A DNA stretch of 64,000 bases from Sympetrum striolatum (lineage: Eukaryota; Arthropoda; Insecta; Odonata; Libellulidae), in NCBI GenBank assembly GCA_947579665.1, contig OX388349.1, positions 71,738,841 to 71,802,840 on the forward strand, in the 5' to 3' direction. The notes beneath the pieces are model-generated. The model was not told where the DNA came from and ran no database searches. It saw only the letters and a program-made list of their open reading frames with translations. How positions within the stretch are numbered: position 1 is the first letter of the stretch; each line of letters starts with the position of its first letter. Shown here piece after piece: positions 23,581 through 35,980 of this stretch. The position numbers and the translations under genes are program-made.

Positions 23581-26500
23581 ATATGCGCGAAATGACTAAA
23601 GCAGACGAAGTACTTTTAGAAGTATTACAATTAATCTTCATTTGAAGGTCATAGAGTACAATTTCAGTAACACGAACGAATGATAATGGACGATGAAAAC
23701 CCATTCTGGGAAAGAGCCACGCACATAACGAGCTAGGAATTAGGAAATCAAGAACTTTGTTCGTTGAAAAAGTATCTCTCGATAAAATCGAGGAACTGAG
23801 TGATATATTCCAAAAGTTTCTCTCTTTATTGGTGGCAGAACTATGACAGCCAATAACGAATAACCCCAGTGAGAAACGGATTGGAAAGGATAGCTCTATG
23901 GAAGTTAGAAGATACTTCCAATCTAACATTAGAAATGAACCGTATTTGATCCAAATAACTAACCACATAGAGCTGATCTTACATAAAACTCTAAATGGCC
24001 GTTATTTTATCAGAATGTTAAATAATTTTCAGCAAAAATTTATAAGAGCGTAGAAAACTACAAAATCATAACGAATGGTATAAAAAGATTTATGTATCCT
24101 TTAGACATAACTACTTGTGCAACAGAATGATCCTGAATACAAAAATTACCATCTTTATTAATAATATAATAAATAATCAACGTAAAATATAATTCTTCCT
24201 TAAATCAAGTTATTGTCAAAAATGAACTCCTAACTAATAACTCAGAACCATACCGACAATATTGTACAATACTGACCGGGGTATGTAGTGGGATTTATAT
24301 TACCATTCGTTCAGATTTTAAATAGTCTTCAACAGTGTCCAATCTAGTAGTCGAATGATGTTTATGAACCTTTAACTATTAGATCTTGGCACTATTAAAT
24401 TGAAGTGATTTTTTCACATCAAAACAAAAGGAAGCAAAGGATCATTGAGCTACAACATATAGCAAACAACAGTTTATTGTTTCATAATTTCCAAATAGCT
24501 CACCTACTCTGTTGCTTAAAACCCTTAACAATTAATTCTTGAAAATTTTGAAGTAAAATGTCCTTCTAAAAACATTCGAATTTGACTGGTAAAGCTGAAT
24601 CATTTTTTATTCTCACACAAACCAATATCTACTTCGGGAATTGAGTATTAAATGATACTTCGCTGCTGAGGAATGATTTATTCGAGTAGAATGTACGCTT
24701 ACATATTATTATCTTAACCAAATACGTAACTTTTTTTGTATTGTTGTATTCAGATAAAAATAAAAATAGCGATTTTTATTTTATCAAAATATCCTAGATT
24801 TATAGATAATAGGTAATCATTGTAAAGCTATCGAATTTCCTTCATCCTTCAAATATAGCTAACATAAATCATCAAATAACTGTTATATGTCAAAGATAAT
24901 AGTTTTTGATCAAACTAAGGAGCCGGCGGCATCTTTGAAGATGTCGACATGATTGAGCAATTTTGGAGCCTCTGTTCGAAGAAAACGTCTCCATAAAACG
25001 ACACAGAAAGTTCAGTGTGTCATAAATATACCAAGAAGCCTTCATTCCCTAGGAAAATACGAAAACAAGGAGCATAATATATAGACCTCCGAACTTGTTT
25101 AATTCTTTCGAATCCACTGTGAAGATGAATAGTCGACGAAACCGCATTTCCCGAGCGGATCGAGCGCAAACAAAAAAACATCGAATTACGACGATACTAG
25201 CGAAGAATATGTTTCTCACGACAATCCATTCCGGCACGACAGCTAAACAGAAGACAATCGGAATTGTATCCCGAAGGCCATACATCTGGGGACCGACGGA
25301 GCGAAATCAGGAAGAAAGGATATAGGAGGGGAAACGGACGGAGGAAAATGAGTCTAGACCGAAACAGATGCATCTTTGCCATGGAAGAAAAAAGGGCCGA
25401 AAGAAACAGATTAATTACGGAATGGAATCGTTGTGGTGAAAGGTTGATATGGTGTTCATGCCATCCCTGATTGACATACGAGGAAAAAACCTTCGTATCA
25501 TTTCGAATTAATTTCTCATCTTATTTTTAAATTTCAATATAGTTTCTTTTAAGATTTGTTCCGTAATTTTATGATTCTATTTTCTAAACCAACGCCTAAT
25601 ATCATCAAACAACTCACAAATTGATTATAAGCGTAACATTGATTTACTTAAAAATAAGAAAATCTCTAATATGACAGTATGATGAATTCCGTCGAAATGC
25701 TCTTACAATTAGTACAAAACAAAATAAAACAATTAGCGGCATTAATTAATACAATACATTACTACGAATAATAAACGGAAGATAAGAAGTGCAAAGTTGA
25801 ATGATAATCGTTTAAAAATAAAACTTAAGAAACAACGTTGGAGTACAATGCAGCGCTTTAATTTCCTATTTTGAGAGAAAACAAGCGAGATGCAGAACTT
25901 GAATTGGAAAAATAACCTCAAATCATTTCATTAAACGCTATAAGAAAAGTCATCTAGGCTACCAAAATCGTTATATTAGTCCGACATGGCTCCTATATTA
26001 AAGTTATTAGGGATTTTATGGATGCGATTTAAGAAGGAAAGATACAATGATATTCGTCCCAGCTAAAAGGCTGCCATACAATACAATTTTCTCAGAAATG
26101 AAAAAAAGGAGACAGTTACTTTAGCACTTAGGTAGAAAACACACACCACTTAGCCAACGAAGCATATACTACAATTTAGATCTTGAGTAGAAAAAGTGGG
26201 AACTACGCTTTGCGATATGAAGCCTATTTTCCCATTATTACAGCAAAAAGGAGCGAAGAGTACTTGAGAGATAAAGATAAATATTCCTGCAATGGGAGAA
26301 AAAGGCTCCATCTGAAGCTTCGATTAGCACAAGCATCCGATTCGCCCGTTCTCCGATTCCTTCAACTATCCGCCAATGCTTTTTGCCACTTTTCAATAGC
26401 GCTACGCCCCTCCCAGAGCTATAAAGCCATGGAGCTCTCAGTAAAAAAAGCAGTCTCCTGGCAGGATGAGAAGCCGAATCATCCTCCCAAAACTTTAATG

Positions 26501-27378
26501 GCATCTTTTCCTCTGATGAAAAAGCTATTTTTCGAAGGGGATGAGAGATTTAACCAGAGGATGAACGATAAGAGTGTGATTCCAGCGTTCGCTCGAAAGA
26601 GTGAAAAAAAGTCGAAGTAGAAATCAATTTAGTTCTTCAGGGGATAACTAATCAGTTCTACTTGATTGCGAATACGCGGAACGATAAAAAAATCTAGCGG
26701 CGTAATGGCGTATCGCGATTGCCGGCGAATTTTAAAAGGATGCTCTTGCTAATGAAGAGCGAGCGATGAATTTATGATGGAAAGTGCACCGAAACATCGA
26801 TGGGGTTAATCTTCCTAAATAGTTTTCAGTGATTGAATTCCACTGTATGCGAGCAATACAATCTCGTCCTTCAATCTTCGGACCGACGTTCATTATCGAT
26901 TCTTTAAGAGAACATCAAAAGGAAGTATCATAATTGATTTTTTGATGAAAGCGATGTAGAATAAAGCATATTAAAAATCTTGAAATACATCCCAGCTGAT
27001 AAGGAATGATATTATATTGAAAATTAAAAGGATCAATTCATTAGGGCTACAAATGATACGGAGGTTCTCAATTTATGAGCTAAATTTGTTTTAAGGGTGT
27101 TACGTTATGGATATAATGTGAAATTAACTTTCCATAAATGGAACAGGATGATAGTAATACTTCCCTATATAAATTTCAAAGGAGTCCATTAAATAAATAA
27201 TCTAGGTATAGTCTAATCACAGAATTTCAAAACATTTCACTACATAATGGATGGAATTCCATAATATTCTAAGGAAATAAATACATTCACAGTATACGCA
27301 TTTTAGATATCTAATAAGAAATTCTAAATCTAAATCGGTTCAAGAGGAACGCTTATGATTGTTAAGTCATTAATTCTA
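23581..27378. other. non-coding stretch with two open-frame patches
   Basis: A GC-richer patch at 25095-25470 has open frames on both strands. At 26183-26620 a 145-codon plus-strand frame starts at a TTG, not an ATG, and resembles no family I know. The rest is AT-rich. I see no transposon ends. Confidence 0.4.
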
Positions 27379-27485
27379 AGTACAATATTCACCTCGAAGC
27401 CTGGTTTGAAACCCTTTCCCTCCCCTAAAAGCTTTAAAAAGGAGATGAGGCGAATAGGCAAAATGAGGATTGAGGTATTTGGCCC
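27379..27485 (-). repeat. 125-bp dispersed repeat, copy C
   Basis: On the minus strand it begins GGGCCAAATACCTCAATCC, then TTTTGCCTATTCGCCTCATC, AGCTTTTAGGGGAGGG, GGTTTCAAACCAGGCTTCG and GGTGAATATTGTACTTAG. It is diverged but keeps all blocks in order. Confidence 0.6.
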
Positions 27486-30254
27486 TTGCTATTCTACACG
27501 ATTATAAGTGGAGCAAGTCCACGTAAATGAAACAGAAAAATTCTACCAGTAAGACTTTTCGCGCCTTTATCAGTGCCGTAGCAAGAGAATGATCATAAAA
27601 ATAACTAGAATTAAAATCAACGAGTATTCAAATAAAAAAAAGAATAAAACCTAAACTTTCTTGACACGGAAGGGAAGAACTAGAAAGCAAAAAATCTTTC
27701 TAAACATTTTAACATAATACCCTTTAAAGTCTATCATGGTGTATTATGTAAATTTTTCGTCAGATAATTTCGGTGATAATAGGAAACAATCGCGATTATT
27801 CAATCAAGGTTAATGACCATCAAAGTGAACAAACAACAAACCATCTAAATGCTAATAATTCCGCTCTGAAAACTGTGGGATGGAGATTTTGCATCGTCAA
27901 GGCCAAATTGCCAATCGATCGACCGTAAAGGGGATCTTAGTGGGGACGAACTACAGCCGATATCTAAACTATTACAATCTTAATAGAGAACTAATGAAAT
28001 TTACTCATATACAACGACAGTTATGAATACACACAAAATTTCCGATTAAACAAGCGCGGTGTAATAAGTACGCACGCAGACATTGTCTTGCTTACAAGCC
28101 TATTCAAATGCAAAATTAACATGAGAAATAACTGAATAAATACATCTGGAGAAGAACAATTTTAAGACGTATGGAGCACGTTAATTTCAACAGGGCTCTT
28201 AAGGGAACGGTAAAAAATATAAGAACCTATAGAACGTAATTATAAGCTCCTAATATGAAGCATTCTCGTGCATTTAAAGGAAAAGGATATCATCGAGCAG
28301 GACAGGGGGAAGGAAATAAATGAATCGTCCCTTCCTTCTTACAGCCAACAAAATGACAGAACACGAAAGCGAATATATTCTCCATTAAATGAAGACATAA
28401 TAAATGGATTCCCGCGATAATGCCGACGAGGAAAAAATGAAAACGAGTCCCTCAATTGTAAAATAAATTCTCGTTATCTTTCAAAAGGATATTTTGCGAG
28501 TATAAAAGCATCATTTTAATACATACTCCTTTCAGACTGGATTTGCCATTTCCCTCATGAAACTTCAGACCCCTCTTTAAGAATCATAATGGAATTCAAT
28601 GAGTGCATTTATATCGCGATAGCATCTCCACTTAACTTTATTTTAATGGAAGACAATTCCTTTACGTCTGCAGTTATTTCCAGCCAATCACAATTACGAA
28701 TGTACTGCAGAATATTGTGAATCATAAACTATAAATCTGAAATTCTCGAAAATCATTTCTCTTTAAAACGAAAAGAATCTTTCTCAATACGGTTTTCACG
28801 AATGTTACAAGGAATAATAGAAGGATTCATTTCCTTGAAAATACGTAACTGAATCGAGAAAGATCTTGAATTATCGCATATCTCATATTAAATGAAGTTT
28901 GGGATAATAATGCTGCGTGCTCGCACAAATTGAAATTTACAGGTCTTAACTAATGTTGTGAAACAAAAGGACCTTTTATTCGAGAATAACAAAAAGCTAG
29001 TACGCAAAAAACGTACATATTTATAGATTTTGTACAACATGTATGATGTATAATAAATTATGCAAACTACTAACTCACAAGCGTAAAGAGCAATAGCGGA
29101 GGGAAACTGTAGCGGGATTGTCTAAAATTTCAATGTTTAAATTTACGTAATGTAAATATTTTTATATTTTACATTTTGTTCACCCTTCAATAATAACCGG
29201 CATATTCAGTGAAGATTAAAAATAATAAATAAAAGAGACAAGTTGACAAAAAAGAAAATTATTTTTACAACTATCGATATACCGTTGACGAAAAGGACAT
29301 AAATTTTACGGTAAAACAAGACATAATTGAGAGTAATCGAGTAACAGCAATTGCCTACATGATCAGCAATTCGTAGTTATTAGAATTCTTCTACGATAGT
29401 AATCCATCAGGATGCAACAGAAATAGCAGTAAAAGTTGGACAATTAATCATAGAGTGGAGAAAATGGATTTTTGTTCAGTTTTTTGCTTTATGTGAGAAG
29501 AGTAACGACGAATGACTTAAAACTCGCAACAAACTTAAAATTCGAAACGTATAAATAATGAATCAATATACATCATTTTTCAAATTAAAATCCTTAATTT
29601 ACGTAAGTATAACCAAGCAACTGCAATTCCTGCAAAATCCAGATAAAAAAGGCAACTTGCGAGTCAAAATTTATGTTCGGAAGAAAAATTACATCCAAGT
29701 ACGTTACGAGACTAATTATTGCAGTGACCGTCAGGAAACAGCAAAACAGGATGACACGCCGACCTCCAAAGCAGTAGGACAATACACGAGGGGAAACGAA
29801 TGACGAGAAAGCAAACCGAAAAGGGAAACGCGAAAGAAAGAAGCAGTCGACGCGTAGTCATGTCCGACATGAAAAAAGTAGACGACATCAAATATTCACG
29901 CCCCCTAAACAACACCCGAAGGAAACGGAACCCGGCAACAAAGAATCTTCTTCGCCATCCCTCGAGAGGTAACTGACTCCTGAAAAACACAATCCCCATC
30001 CGAGGCGCCAGCTCTGTCCGCAAGGAAGACTCCCCACGCACGGCTCTCGGCCACTGCGGCGCCAATGCATCCCGACTCTAATATCATCTCTAATATATAA
30101 GGGGAAAGGAGCGGCTGCGTTACAATCATGGCATCCTACCGGAACTGGACCGAAAAACCCGTTATTTCTGCAGGTTTTTATTGTCACGATTATAGGTTTG
30201 CATTTACAATCAGTTGTTAGTAATAATGCAAATTTTAGCAAATTTCTAAACATT
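27486..30254. other. non-coding stretch with GC-rich patch
   Basis: A GC-richer patch at 29800-30170 leaves frames of 74-121 codons open on the minus strand; their translations are rich in C, R and S and match nothing known to me. The rest is AT-rich. Confidence 0.4.
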
Positions 30255-30480
30255 CAAAATGTAATAATAATAATAATATTTATTTATCAGAAAAAGGAAC
30301 AAAATTACCCAATTACATGCGATGTATTAAATTAAACACGAAAAAGGAGACAAAGAGATACAAAAAAGAAATAACGAGAAAAAAGAAAAACGCAAACAAT
30401 AATAAGAAAATATAGAGTATAATTTACATATTAAAGAACACAAAGAATTATAAAATAAGTAAATAAATTTGTGTCTTTTC
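30255..30480 (-). mobile_element. LINE-type 3' end with TTA tail
   Basis: Read on the minus strand, a T-rich untranslated-like stretch ends in TTCTGATAAATAAATATTAT followed by TTA repeats. Such DATAAATAAA plus short-unit tails are typical 3' ends of insect non-LTR retrotransposons. No reverse-transcriptase frame remains, so it is a 5'-truncated copy at most. Confidence 0.4.
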
Positions 30481-30608
30481 AAAGTGTCATTGACCGCTCT
30501 TATCACTAGAGAGAACGGCTCGAAACATAATAGAAATAGAAATAACTGAACTCATTCTTTGATTACTTTGTATTTTATATACAAAATAATTTACTATAAA
30601 TTCTATCA

Positions 30609-30728
30609 GGGGTCTGCCTGTAAAGTATTCAGACCGGTTGGCGGCTCATACACTCCAAAATTCAGCTACCAAGATCTAGTAAAGAGAATGAGGCTTACTA
30701 TGCAAGATGAGGAGTGAGGTATTTTGTT
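30609..30728 (-). repeat. 125-bp dispersed repeat, copy D
   Basis: On the minus strand it begins AAAATACCTCACTCCTCATC, then TTGCATAGTAAGCCTCATTC, TCTTGGTAGCTGAATTTTGG, ATGAGCCGCCAACCGG and CTGAATACTTTACAGGCAG. It is one of the better preserved copies. Confidence 0.7.
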
Positions 30729-31874
30729 ATATTGGGGTAGATCATAAAATAAACCTTACTCATCGATTTATTTATCGGAGCAAAAACAAATCCGTTGCGG
30801 TTTAACGGTTCTACGGTTGCTGCTGAAATGAAACTGGAAACGGAACCGAGGTTAGGACTATTTCATTAAACCGAAGCGAAAATAATTACTGTTAGAATTC
30901 CTTATTCAAAAATGCTGCAAAAGTCGCAGTTGCAGACAGCTACGTCCATCCGTCTAGAGAACTTTTTAATAATAAACTGCCCATCATCAGTTTTCTTCCG
31001 CTGAAAATGGCAACTTTGTTATCGAAATATGTATCGAAAGAACCAACAACAGGAGGAGCTACAGAATTCCCAACCCTTCGCTGCTTTATTAGTATTGGCT
31101 TCTCCCCACGTGCCTGCCTCGGACTGGGGATTACGGAGCATCTAAAGGATATCTCATCTTGCCATAAAAATGATGCGGAGATGAATTGTGCGATTTCCCC
31201 ATTACGTCACACCATCCGGGAATCAATATGGAGCACGGATACTTGGTGGCCCAATTCTTAGGGCGAGGAATTCCGTGATCTTGTGCACGCGCTACCGCAC
31301 GCATCGCTTCACGGGGTCTCCTTGCAGTCCGTGACACACCAGTTTTATCGACCGACTCTTCGGAGCGCGCGACAACCTTGGATCTTGTGGAGATAACTCG
31401 CCCGAAGCTAAAGAGATAAAGCACGAATGTCTCTGGAGAGGAGGAAATATGTATCGATGCAATTAAACGATAAAATTTGGGGGAGCTTGATTACCAACAA
31501 GTTTCCTATATGTATTACAATCTAAAAACTTCGCGACTATATGGGTAAAGATTTTCCGAAATAGTTCCGCAATAAATAACGAAGAATGCATCAGATAAAT
31601 TATCACGTGATAGATAATAAACTTCAACGGAAAACTAACATAAGTTGTATTCAACACAGGTCGAGACATCTTTTCCGTTCATTATTCTATCCTACATCTT
31701 ATGTTACCCGAATAGCAATCTCTGTTTTCTCCTATTGCTATACAACAGAGATAAAGACTTACGAGGGATTTAAATGAGAAAATACGCAATTAACATGCGA
31801 TAGATTACCTACGGCTGACGATCCCTGTAAATATTGCGTAAGCATCATAAATCTTGAGGTATATCAAATCAAAA
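30729..31874. other. non-coding stretch
   Basis: GC-richer between about 31040 and 31440, with open frames on both strands that I do not recognise. No other signal is seen. Confidence 0.4.
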
Positions 31875-32164
31875 TTGAGAAAAAGAAGAAACACTTATAC
31901 CTTTACCACAGTAATATTTATTAACTCTCGACCATGGTTTCGATCTATAAGATCATCCTCATGTGACAGAACATGACAAGTGCAAAGTATATATAGTAAA
32001 AGGGAAGGAGGGGAGTGTGTGTCAAGGGGAGTGGAGGGGGAGGATGTGGGATTTTCACAGCCACAGAAAGGATCAGGGAAAGGGAATAAGATTTCGTTGA
32101 TGGTGAGGGTGTTAGGGCTGTGTTTTACTGTGGTAAAGGTATAAGTGTTTCTTCTTTTTCTCAA
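31875..32164 (-). mobile_element. Penelope-like fragment with perfect inverted repeat
   Basis: Bases 31875-31914 and 32125-32164 form a perfect 40-bp inverted repeat. On the minus strand the segment contains GATGATCTTATAGATCGAAAC (within 31937-31961), CCATGGTCGAGAGTTAATAA and the inner end of the repeat, TACTGTGGTAAAGGTATAAG. The pattern of a GATGA-type block, a short palindrome and CGAAAC followed by an AATAAA-like stretch resembles the terminal region of Penelope-like retroelements, which often carry inverted flanking pieces. The assignment is from pattern memory. A long minus-strand frame here is an accident of the pyrimidine-rich sequence. Confidence 0.5.
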
Positions 32165-34249
32165 GTTTGATTATGGAGAACTACCACAAAGTCAAGGCCG
32201 AAGTAGTAGATTTTGTAAATCAAATCCTTTGCGTAATGGCTGATCATGCGTTATTTATACTGACAACCACACGGCAATAATGCAATAAGATACATTCTAT
32301 TATATAAATGCCTCTTAGATAAAGCAATCTGATGAAGATGGATATCTGAGTTTTATGTTTATCATCATCATTACAGCGAAGAAGTAAGTATTCAGTAATA
32401 ATAATAACTTATACTATTGCATGTTAATTAAATCAATATATGCCTCTTAAAAATCCAACTACCTATCTTCCCTAAATATCTACCAAACAAAATTCCTTGA
32501 TGTGCAAAAATTATCCTAAAATTACAAAGTAGCAAAGGCAAAAACCGAAATAAATGAACATAAGAAGACTTCGAGGGTCACCCTAGACGAATAGATAGCT
32601 AATTGTTCTTTCCAGGAGTTCAATTCATCAAACTCCCAGGCCTATCTCACCGAATTTAAAATCTAAATAGATAGTAATAAAAGTAATTTAGTAGCTTTAC
32701 GTTAGTTTCATTCTTCTTAAATTCCTTAGTAGTTTTTGTGATCATTATTTACTGCAAAAGAACCCCCTGAGTTAATAATTTTAAGTTTTGAGCTTAGTAA
32801 GTTCATCCTTTCGTAATCTTCTAAATTGATACAATTTTCAGAATCCCGTTCTTAAATGATTTTTTGGGTTCTCGGATGGTCAACTATATAGGTTACCACT
32901 GTACTACAAACCCTGTTCCATTAGCTACGGAAATTTGCATTTTCCAATCACTAAGGAATTTTATCTCGACCATATCAAGATGACTCAGTTTATGAGAGGA
33001 ACAACCGATAAGTTATCACATGCATCAAACCCAAAAAGGTTATAGCCATGAAATATTGATAAAAAATAAAGAGTTCACAAGTGATACTACTTACGGTAAC
33101 GGGTTATAAAGCAATTATCTCAGGACTTACCTAAAAAGAGAGAAAACATTATTAATAATCAAAGATAATGAATATGTTTTTAATATCTACAGCAATAGAC
33201 AAGATTATTAGTAATATGTATAAAATTAATCATATATGTCGCAAATTATTATGTACTTAATTACTAGTGTGTAAATTAATCGTAGTAAATAAAACAAAAG
33301 TCGATGTTGTGGGCCAAAATTTAATCTTCAACGTTTCCCTAGTTTTTGTATCCGTACGGATCTGATCACGCAGAAGTAACGAAATGACTAAGTCAATACT
33401 GCATGCGCTAAAAATAATCGGGCATCTCATCTTTACATCGTTCATACATTAAAGGAATACAGTAACCTCATAAAGAATGCACTTAAATCCAAATGCTTCC
33501 CTGAATCTCTTTTAGTATGTCCAATTACCCCTACAACTGCTTACGTCATTCACCACTTCCCAATCAAGTTATTGTCACCACAAATACTATCGATCATTAA
33601 AACTCCTCTAAAATATGGAACACACTGGATAGTAACGGAAATAATTCAAACATCCCAACGGAATTATTTCCCTCCTTTGGTATCACGTAGAACGTCACAC
33701 AAAATAAGTACTTGAATAAAAATGAGTATAAAAGCAGTTCACGCACGAGGACGCAACACTCATTATTTCTGTGAGAAAACGTGATGAATTCCCATTCGGG
33801 AAAAGAACGTGAGAAATTTAAGGGTTAAAGATATTAAAGCCTTTAGATTACCTATTCAAACAACAATTTTTACGAGGCCTCACGGCATGTTCCACTAGGA
33901 TGAATTTCAACCGACGGACATAAAACCCGAATAACTTATGGATAGGAGTGAAGAGCGGGAAAGATGAAAATCATGGTATTGGGTTACAGCAGTGATTATT
34001 ACTTTTGAGAAGTGGATGGATATAATTATGTTTCATTGAACGAAATTTCTATAAGATGCGTGAATATACATAGTGAATACATTTCGCGAAATATTACAGT
34101 AAATTAAAATCAACCAAAGCCAAAATAGGTAATAAAAAGATCACTTTCTTGCCTAAATGAAGGATATCTTTTGAATCTAATGTAGTTACAATCCAGGATA
34201 AGTGGCATAACCGGGTCAAAAGAACCGTTTGTATTCTTATTTATTTACT
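32165..34249. other. non-coding AT-rich stretch
   Basis: Only short unrecognised frames occur. I see no repeat ends or RNA genes. Confidence 0.5.
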
Positions 34250-35650
34250 AGCTGAAGAGCCCGTTGATTCTCAACGGGGAAATTTAAATTTATAAATACT
34301 ATTGCTTCAGTCTGGATCGTAACACGTCTCATAATTTTAGATAGATACCAGGCAGTAACTATTTCCAAACTAATAAACATAGAAAAAAGTTATAATTACG
34401 TCTTCAATGTCACCTAAATAAAAATACAGAAACGGATATCGGAAACGATGTTTAAACACGACAGAAATATAAAGCATTCTAAAACCACCGATGAATATTC
34501 TTTGCAGAAAGTAAGTGTATTATGTAGCTGACTTGTACCCAAATACTAAAATGCGTAACATAAACATGAAGCTCATCAAATAACACAAATGCAATTACAA
34601 AGCCAAAAGAGAAACAAAGATTAAACACCGATAACAGAAAGATAGTAAATGTATTGTATGTAGGAATTGGAAGCACTTAAGAAAACCAATTTGAATAACT
34701 TTTTTTATTCTGCGTATAATAAAACATAAACTTGCTTTATATTTTCGATGAAGGGATGCGATATTGGAGATTTGCTACAGCTTTACAAATCGACGTTTAA
34801 CTCCAACACTAAATCTAGGAAATCTTTACGATCTTAAGCAAGTCCATTTTTGTCAATGGCTAAATATTTATCGATGTAAATTGATGTTGTAATACTTAAT
34901 GCCGAATATTATATTAAAAACATAAAAAACTTACCAGGTTTTTTACACGAATTCTGTTGTATTGATTTCGTTTCGCTGATATACATAAATAAAACTTGGT
35001 TGCTACAGACGTTTCCATTAAAATTTAAAATCTTTCTTAAATACTGGTATTCGTATGTTTGACCGCTCGATTCTTCACAGTATATCGTTCATAGCTGCAG
35101 TTACTAATATCTCCTTAAATTTCTCACTCTTCATATAATCTATGACTTATTCTTAACATTAATTTGAAGTATGCATATTTGCTCAATGTGTTTTTACGAA
35201 TAAATACATGAGCTGGGGACTCAACAATCGCCTTAATCGTCAGAGGGATGGGTTGTTTATGACCTCAAAATTTCAATAAAATATTATCGTACTTTATCAA
35301 AATGTGCGCAACTTCGAATCGAAAACGATATTCCACGACCAAATTAAGAATCTTTATTCTATTTTCCTTCTTTTGGTGCTTGAATCGACTTTCTAGGACC
35401 ATTATTTCTAATTTAATTTTGCAAAAGAAATGAACCCTGTTACAAAAAAATGACCTCTACGTGTATTTCTTATGGAAAAGTTTTGACCCGTCTGGGTTCG
35501 AACCGTGGACCTTAGGGAAATAAAAAGTAACCTATACTCTGCGCGGGGTTGACTTTTAGTAATGAAGAAAATTTCAAAGTTGTGCGACTCTCGGTTCTCG
35601 AGTTTTTAGCGAACATACACAAACACACCCACACTCTGTTATATATAATA
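34250..35650 (+). mobile_element. old dispersed element, class uncertain
   Basis: The left end reads ACTAGCTGAAGAGCCCGTTG with a small hairpin CCCGTTGATTCTCAACGGG. The right end has CTCGGTTCTCGAGTTTTTAG, a CA-rich patch and TATATATAATAGAT. ACTAGCTGA...CCCG at one end and CGGTTCTCGAGT plus ATATATAGAT at the other is a combination I recall from widespread arthropod repeats. A palindromic GGTTCGAACC lies at 35494-35503. No protein is readable. The extent is an estimate from the two end motifs. Confidence 0.35.
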
Positions 35651-35699
35651 GATAAAATTAATCTTAGCAAAGGAAATGGGTAACTTTGTATGTAAAGGC

Positions 35700-35820
35700 G
35701 TGGAACTAGAAAAAATCACAAGAAAAAACGGACTTGAAAGAGTCTGACAGGAAAGAGAATCAAACAAAGGATCTTTTTCTATCTGGGAGGCTGTTTTAAG
35801 CAACTAAGCTGCCCGGCCGA
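35700..35820 (-). mobile_element. tRNA-like SINE, inverted partner 1
   Basis: On the minus strand it begins CGGCCGGGCAGCTTAGTTGC, then a B-box-like TTGTTTGATTCTC (inverse of 35755-35767), then CAGACTCTTTCAAGTCCG and TTTTTTCTTGTGATTTT. The plus-strand copy at 35870-35980 has the same order of blocks. The two face away from each other, with their heads about 50 bases apart. Confidence 0.6.
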
Positions 35821-35869
35821 AACGTTTTATCTACGTGATTTTTCCCAGAACGGCTTGCTAGAATGTTCT

Positions 35870-35980
35870 GGCCGAGTTGCTTATTTAGTTAAAGCAACCT
35901 TCCGGATAGAAGATCCCAGGTTCCCATTCTTATCCCCGGCAGACTTTTTTTAAGTTCGTTTTTCCTTAGGATTTTAACAT
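35870..35980 (+). mobile_element. tRNA-like SINE, inverted partner 2
   Basis: It begins GGCCGAGTTGCTTATTTAG, then AAAGCAACCTTCCGG, a degenerate B box CAGGTTCCCATTC, CAGACTTTTTTTAAGTTCG and TTTTTCCTTAGGATTTTAA. The CGTTTTTCNTTAGGNTTTTAA tail is shared with the copy at 47394-47500. Confidence 0.6.

Noticed and set aside
23468..23968. 166-codon minus-strand open frame
   Set aside because: It overlaps the tRNA-like SINE head at 23503-23580 on the other strand, so part of it cannot be a normal gene, and no family is recognised.
26183..26620. 145-codon plus-strand open frame
   Set aside because: It has no ATG at the start of the frame, no known motif, and the opposite strand is open too.
29712..30253. 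Minus-strand open frames of 117 and 121 codons
   Set aside because: They overlap in different phases within a GC-rich patch, which is expected from low stop-codon density; neither resembles a protein family.
31895..32164. 89-codon minus-strand frame rich in S, P and T
   Set aside because: It lies inside the Penelope-like segment and includes both inverted arms; the frame follows from pyrimidine-rich DNA.
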